DNA of 36,799 nt from Aureococcus anophagefferens (lineage: Eukaryota; Sar; Pelagophyceae; Pelagomonadales; Pelagomonadaceae). Shown here one piece after another: positions 32,761-36,799 of this stretch. The stretch is from NCBI RefSeq assembly GCF_000186865.1, contig NW_008705575.1, positions 608,827-645,625 on the forward strand, in the 5' to 3' direction. Position 1 is the first letter of the stretch. Every line of letters starts with the position of its first letter. Position numbers and translations under genes: made by a program. The notes below the pieces were generated by a model, which was given only the letters and a program-made list of their open reading frames with translations, was not told the DNA's origin and ran no database searches.

Positions 32761-35245
32761 ATGCTGAACCTGACGGGCACGCTCAAGGCGCAGCCGCGGC
32801 GCGAGGCGCGCGTCGTCGTCGTCGGCGGCGGCGTCGCCGCCGGCGCCTTCGCCGCGGAGCTCGTGGCGCACGTCGGCGACGCGGCCCCCAGGGGCGGCAA
32901 GACGCTCTGCGTCGTTTTAAGCGGCTACCCCGAGGGCGTCGCGCCCTACGACCGGACCCTGCTCTCCAAGGAGGCGCTGGACCTCGAGCGGCTCACGAAG
33001 CACGGCGCCCGGGGCGACGCCTTCCCCTGGACGAAGGACGGCGCCGGAGAGCCCATGGGACCCGACTGGTTCCGCGACGCGCCGGGCGTCGAGGTCTGGC
33101 ACGCCACGGTCTGCTGCGGCGTCCAGCTCGACTACCGGCGGTTGACGCTCATGGACCTGGCGACGAAGGCGACCTGCGAGCTCACGTACGAGAAATTGGT
33201 CGTCGCGACGGGATGCCGCGCTAGGCCGCTCGTCGAGGCGGCGGACTTCGCGCTCGAGGACACGTTCTGGGCGTCGCGCCACGCGGACCTGAAGCGCCGC
33301 CACGGCCACCACCACCACCACCACCACCACCACGAGAAGGACGCGCCCGCGGCGGCCGCGCCCGCGCCCGCGCCCGCGGGCGACGACGAGGCCGCCGCGC
33401 CGTCGCCGGCCGCGGACGACGAGTCGACCTACGTGACCGGCGACGCGTCGACCGTGCTATCGACGGGCGCGGAGGGCCCCGCGCCCGCCGCGTCGCTCCT
33501 CGACGAGGGGTCCGTGGACGTCGCGGGCGAGGCGGCGTCGCGCCCGACGACGGGCGACGGCAAGGTCGTCGTGCCGTGGCGCCTCGGCGTGTCCCATGCG
33601 ACGGACGCCTACGGCTTCGGCAGCGTCCACAGCGTGCGCGACGTCGGGGACGTCGTCAAGGTCCTGGCGGCGCTGAACACGCACGAGGCTGTGTGGAATT
33701 CAACCACTGGTTTGGGTGGTCCTGACCAAACTTCACAATTCTCTAGCTCGATCACATCGAAGTCGATTCGGCTGATTTTTGGACGAATCGATCGCTCTCG
33801 TCGAGTTCTCGAAGCACAGCCGAAGAGCTTGCGTCGAAACTGTCGCATGTGTGCACATTGAAGTCGGGTTGAAGATTTGGTTTCCACACAGGCACGAGGA
33901 GGACGGCCAGGAGACGTGCCTCGACCCCGTCGTCGTCGTCGGCGGCGGCTTCCTGACGATGGAGCTCGCGGGGACCATCGCCAAGTACCGCGACGACAAG
34001 GTGCCCGTGACGGTCGTGCTGAGCCGGGACCGCATGCTGCCCGGCCTCTTCGGCGCGCCGAAGAAGGACGAGAACGAGCGCGCGGCCGGCGACGGCGCGG
34101 CCGACGACGTCGGCAAGCCCGAGGAGGCCGACGGCGTGCCCGGCGCGCGCGACGTCGCCGAGTTCTACGAGCGGCAGCTCGTGAAGATCGGCGTGCGCTT
34201 CGTCCGCGAGCACCGCTGCCTCCGCCTCTGGGCCGCGGACGAGGAGGGCGACTTCCCGACGATGGAGGGCCCGGCGATCTCGCTGCAGCGCACGCGGCCG
34301 CGCCACTTCGGCCCCGCGCAGCCCCAGTTCCGCGGGAGCCGGGGGGTCGTCGTCGAGGCGCGCCACGGCGGCGACCTCGCGTGGCTGCCCGCGCGCTTTG
34401 TGGTCTTGGCGCTCGGGTCCATCCCGAACTCCGAGGTCTTCGCGAAGAGCCTGGACCTCTCGGGGGACGGGGCGATCTTGGTGGACGCGACGTGCCGCGC
34501 GTCGCACGCGTCCGGCGACGTCTACGCCATCGGCGACGTCGCGACGGCGCCGCTCCCGCTGAGCCGCGAGAACGAGGTGCGCCTGCCGTTCGAGTCTTCC
34601 GCGAAGGCGATGGCGACCTTCGTCGCGGAGACGATCTGGGACGGCCACCTCAAGCACGCGCTCGGGGGCCACGCGCCGCCCGCCGAGGGCAACGTGTCCG
34701 CGAAGATCTACGACCCCGTGCCCCTCATCCGGTCGCGGTTTTTGGACCTCAGCTGGGAGTTCCACGGCCGGAACCTCGGCGACGTCGTGCCTTTAGGCCT
34801 GGAGTCGTACGCGTCGACGAAGGTCTTCGGCGCCTTCTGGGTCCTGGACAACCGCGTCGTCGGCTGCTTCCTCGAGGGGGGCACGCCGTCCCAGCGCGCG
34901 GCGCTGCCGGAGATCGCGCGCCTGCAGCCCCAGATCACGCGCGTGCAAAAGTTCCGCAAGCTGAGCCTCGACCAGTTCCTCGACGACCCGCGCTGCCTCG
35001 AGCCGCCGGAGCTCGCGCCGGGCGAGTTCCAGGCCGAGCTCGACGTCGAGTGCATCGTCGAGGCCTTCCAGCGCTACGACTTCTCCGGCGACGGCTTCGC
35101 GAAGACCGCGTCCATCGGCGAGCTCATGCGCGACCTCGGCGCGGACTGGGACGCGGAGGAGGAGGCCGAGGCGCTCCGCGCCCTCGACCCCTACGGCAAC
35201 AACATGGTCAGCCTCGACGCCTTCACGCACTGGTGGGCCAACTAG
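32761..35245 (+). CDS. MDHAR/AIF-type flavoprotein with C-terminal EF-hand-like tail
   Basis: CDS join(32761..33680, 33892..35245), 757 aa. Residues 15-40 hold the FAD dinucleotide fold (VVVVGGGVAAGAFAAEL) and APYDRTLLSKEAL matches the active region of monodehydroascorbate reductase and related AIF-family enzymes. The NAD-binding fold is VVVVGGGFLTMELAG (about 320-335). GDVYAIGDVATAP is the second FAD-contact motif, and YDPVPLIRSRFLDLSWEFHGRN with FWVLDNRVVGCFLEGG is the MDHAR C-terminal block. A nine-His run (183-191) and an acidic/Ala linker are inserted between the two folds. The last about 65 residues have an EF-hand-like pair (RYDFSGDGFA...; ALDPYGNNMVSLDAF). It likely reduces a radical or quinone with NAD(P)H, possibly under Ca2+ control. 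The intron is an introner with a GC donor. Confidence 0.8.
33681..33891 (+). mobile_element. Introner, family B, reverse orientation, in the flavoprotein gene
   Basis: 211-nt intron: target copy GCACGAGG (33681-33688) plus a 203-bp element (33689-33891), second copy GCACGAGG (33892-33899), 8/8. Termini CTGTGTGGAA left and, inverted, the same right (..TTTCCACACAG). In reverse orientation relative to 15516-15717 the core matches (TCGGCTGATTTTTGGACGA). The GC at the start of the target copy must be the donor; the GT at 33690 region leaves the wrong frame. Splicing gives NTHEEDGQETC. Confidence 0.87.
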
Positions 35246-35340
35246 GGCCCGCCGTGGGTGTAACCACGTTCGAAGGGTAACCAAGGGGAAACTCAGCCGT
35301 GTTGACTTTTGCGGCGGCGTGATGTGGTTGTCCTGCCATG

Positions 35341-35432
35341 GTCAACTGGCTGCCGCGCCGCTAGTCAACTGGCTGCCGCGCCGCTAGTCAACTAGCTGCC
35401 GCGCCGCTAGTCAACTGGCTGCCGCGCCGCTA
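35341..35432. repeat. Four 23-bp direct repeats upstream of the dioxygenase gene
   Basis: Unit gtcaactggctgccgcgccg+cta repeats at 35341, 35364, 35387 and 35410, identical but for one G-to-A in the third copy (aactAgct). The array ends 14 bp before the ATG at 35447, so it lies in the 5' UTR or core promoter. No spacers. Confidence 0.9.
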
Positions 35433-35446
35433 GTCGACACAAGACC

Positions 35447-36349
35447 ATGCGGTTCGTGCAGAGCTGCACCGCCGCCGCGGGTTGCTTGACGCTGGAGCCG
35501 CTGTCGCCCGTCGTCGGCGCGGAGGTGCAACACTTCGACCTCGTCGCAGCGCTCGACGCTGACGACCCCGCGGCGCTGGCGGCCCGGCTCCGCGCGGCGC
35601 TGGATGAGCACGGGCTGCTCCTGTTCCGCGACCAGCGCGACCTCACGCCCGAGCACCACGTTCGAACCGCGAGACTCTTCGGCGAGGTCTTCCCGCTCCC
35701 GCCGCGGTTCCAGCACGAGAGATCGCCGGCGCCGACCGAGATCCTGCGCATGTCCAACGACGCGGCCGAGGGCTTCGCGGGCGTCGGCGCGTCGGGCTGG
35801 CACATCGACGGCACGAGCTACGAGGCGCCGTTCCCGCTCGCGCTCATGCGCATCGTCCACGCGTTTCCCGAGCGATCCGGCCCGACGCTCTTTTTACCGA
35901 TGGCGCCCCTCGCCGAGCGCGTGCGCCGGCGCGCGCCGGCCTGGGAGCGGCTCTGGGTGCGCAACGGCGCGGGCACGCACCCGCTCCTCTTCCGCGGACC
36001 GCGGGGCCAGGTCGGCGTGTGCCTCGGCAAGGCCAAGAGCTTCGCCTGGGACCTCGGCGGGCCCGGGGAGCGCGCGACGGACGCGGACGAGACCGCGGCG
36101 GTGCTCGCGGCGCTCGACGGCGACGTCGCCGCGGTCGCGGGCGACGGCGGCGTCTACCGCCACGAGTGGCGAACGGGGGACCTCGTCGTCGTCGACAACG
36201 TGGCCGTCGCGCACCTGGCGGCGCCGGAGACGCAGACGCCGCGCGACGTCGCGGGCCTCCGCGTCCTCGACCGCGTCGTCGTCGCCGGCGTACCGGGCCG
36301 CGACGCGCTCGCGCCGCTCGGCGGCGAGGCGCCGCGGCTCGTCGGATAA
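35447..36349 (+). CDS. TauD/TfdA-family 2-oxoglutarate dioxygenase
   Basis: 300 aa. The metal site is clear: GWHIDGTSYEAPFPLALMRIV gives His-x-Asp, and DLVVVDNVAVAHLA gives the distal His, followed by the Arg in GLRVLDRVVV that grips 2-oxoglutarate. THPLLFRGPRGQ and the early GLLLFRDQRDLTPEHHVRTARLFGE are family hallmarks. Enzymes of this family use Fe(II), O2 and 2-oxoglutarate to hydroxylate taurine and other sulfonates, carnitine precursors, halogenated acids or nucleotides; the substrate here is unknown. No signal peptide is obvious, so a cytosolic enzyme is likely. Length is normal. It is preceded by four 23-bp repeats and its stop is 13 bp from the convergent PHD gene. Confidence 0.86.
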   Translation: MRFVQSCTAAAGCLTLEPLSPVVGAEVQHFDLVAALDADDPAALAARLRAALDEHGLLLFRDQRDLTPEHHVRTARLFGEVFPLPPRFQHERSPAPTEILRMSNDAAEGFAGVGASGWHIDGTSYEAPFPLALMRIVHAFPERSGPTLFLPMAPLAERVRRRAPAWERLWVRNGAGTHPLLFRGPRGQVGVCLGKAKSFAWDLGGPGERATDADETAAVLAALDGDVAAVAGDGGVYRHEWRTGDLVVVDNVAVAHLAAPETQTPRDVAGLRVLDRVVVAGVPGRDALAPLGGEAPRLVG

Positions 36350-36362
36350 AATCCCCGTGTGT

Positions 36363-36799
36363 TTACAGATCGGGGTCCGGCTCCGCGGGCAGGTCGAATC
36401 CCGAGAGCGACGCCATCCCGCAGGCGGCGGCCCGGAGCTCGTCGCGCTCGCGCGCGCAGTCCGCGAGCGCCGCCTGGCTCGCCGCGAGCTGCCTCCGGCA
36501 CTCGGCGAGCTCCGCCTGGCACGCGGCGAGCTGCGTCCGGAGCGCCGCGCCCTCGGCCGCGCCGACGGCGGCGGCGGGCGGCTCCGCGGGCGCGGCCGGC
36601 GGCTCCGCGGGCGGCGGCGCGGCGGCGGGCGGCGGCGCGGCGGGCGGCGCGGACCCGTCGCAGTGGGGGCACTTCCAGTCCGCGTAGTGCTGCCTGAGGA
36701 ACTTGTCGCGGAACGCTTTCTCCGCCGGTCGCGTCGAGAACGGAATCCTCCGCAGCTTGAGGCACGACGTGTGGAATCGCCGCGGGCACGCCGCGCAAG
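36363..36799 (-). CDS. PHD-finger protein, C-terminal part (cut by window end)
   Basis: In the frame ending at 36363 the visible part reads CAACPRRFHTSCLKL, then a spacer (RRIPFSTRPAEKAFRDKFLRQ) and HYADWKCPHC. This is the second half of a PHD (C4HC3) zinc finger: C-x2-C, H-x2-C and the closing W-x-C-x2-C. The first cysteines lie outside the window. The spacer before WKCPHC is longer than usual. A Pro/Ala linker and a helical coil (LRTQLAACQAELAECRRQLAASQ) follow, ending LPAEPDPDL. PHD fingers read histone H3 tails in chromatin proteins. Frame-checked: 145 codons to the edge. No internal Met start, so it was easy to miss. Confidence 0.72.
   Translation of the reverse strand, partial: CAACPRRFHTSCLKLRRIPFSTRPAEKAFRDKFLRQHYADWKCPHCDGSAPPAAPPPAAAPPPAEPPAAPAEPPAAAVGAAEGAALRTQLAACQAELAECRRQLAASQAALADCARERDELRAAACGMASLSGFDLPAEPDPDL

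Noticed and set aside
35341..35432. CRISPR array
   Set aside because: The 23-bp units are contiguous without spacers and the genome is eukaryotic.
1..36799. tRNA, rRNA or other RNA genes
   Set aside because: I looked for cloverleaf and T-loop patterns on both strands and saw none that I could support. A covariance-model search would settle this.

Overview
This is nuclear DNA of a GC-rich, intron-bearing photosynthetic stramenopile, most likely the pelagophyte Aureococcus anophagefferens or a close relative. The evidence is a fucoxanthin-chlorophyll a/c-type antenna gene, plastid preproteins with ER signal plus transit peptides, a bZIP-PAS transcription factor of the type found in stramenopiles, very high GC, spliceosomal introns and scaffold Ns. 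There is no bacterial operon or Shine-Dalgarno pattern. The species name is an inference.

Layout. 1-5100: antenna gene (minus, cut by the window edge), an Ala/Lys/Pro-rich targeted protein, a small plastid membrane protein and an MFS transporter. 5104-10295: a BART-domain gene, a double PAS/LOV-like protein and a bZIP-PAS factor, both of the last two lacking the flavin-reactive Cys. 10433-14506: a CP12-like gene followed by a repeat-rich tract. In this tract the gene's 5' half and promoter appear again after an N gap, and the second copy carries two short TIR elements with 8-bp target duplications, while the first copy preserves the empty sites. 14507-22495: an NDP-sugar pyrophosphorylase-like enzyme, a small membrane protein, a two-domain indoleamine 2,3-dioxygenase, a DUF4116-RING protein and an uncharacterised protein. 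22492-29431: a 2OG-Fe(II) oxygenase-like protein and a 1551-residue ankyrin/EF-hand/coiled-coil protein. 29475-36799: HCF136, a plastid TPR-like protein with an apparent one-base deletion, an uncharacterised repeat protein, a monodehydroascorbate-reductase-like flavoprotein with an EF-hand tail, a TauD-type dioxygenase and a partial PHD-finger gene.

The most striking system is a set of five introner elements (introns that are short TIR transposons). In each, the intron equals one 8-bp target-site copy plus the element: the 5' splice site (GT or GC) is the start of the target duplication and the AG is the element terminus. Two families with different termini (GGGCAG.. and CTGTGTGG..) share a homologous core, work in both orientations, and interrupt four genes. 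Removing them restores reading frame and domain continuity in each gene.

Genes are densely packed. Divergent pairs share 110-450 bp, and convergent pairs nearly touch or overlap (2 bp apart at 5101/5104; stop codons overlapping at 22492-22495; 13 bp apart at 36349/36363). Functionally the window mixes plastid biogenesis (FCP, HCF136, TPR-like), sensing and transcription (PAS and bZIP-PAS), redox and oxygenase enzymes, and large uncharacterised scaffold proteins. No operon-like pathway is evident. Exon boundaries were inferred by eye from frame, splice dinucleotides and domain continuity and need transcript support.
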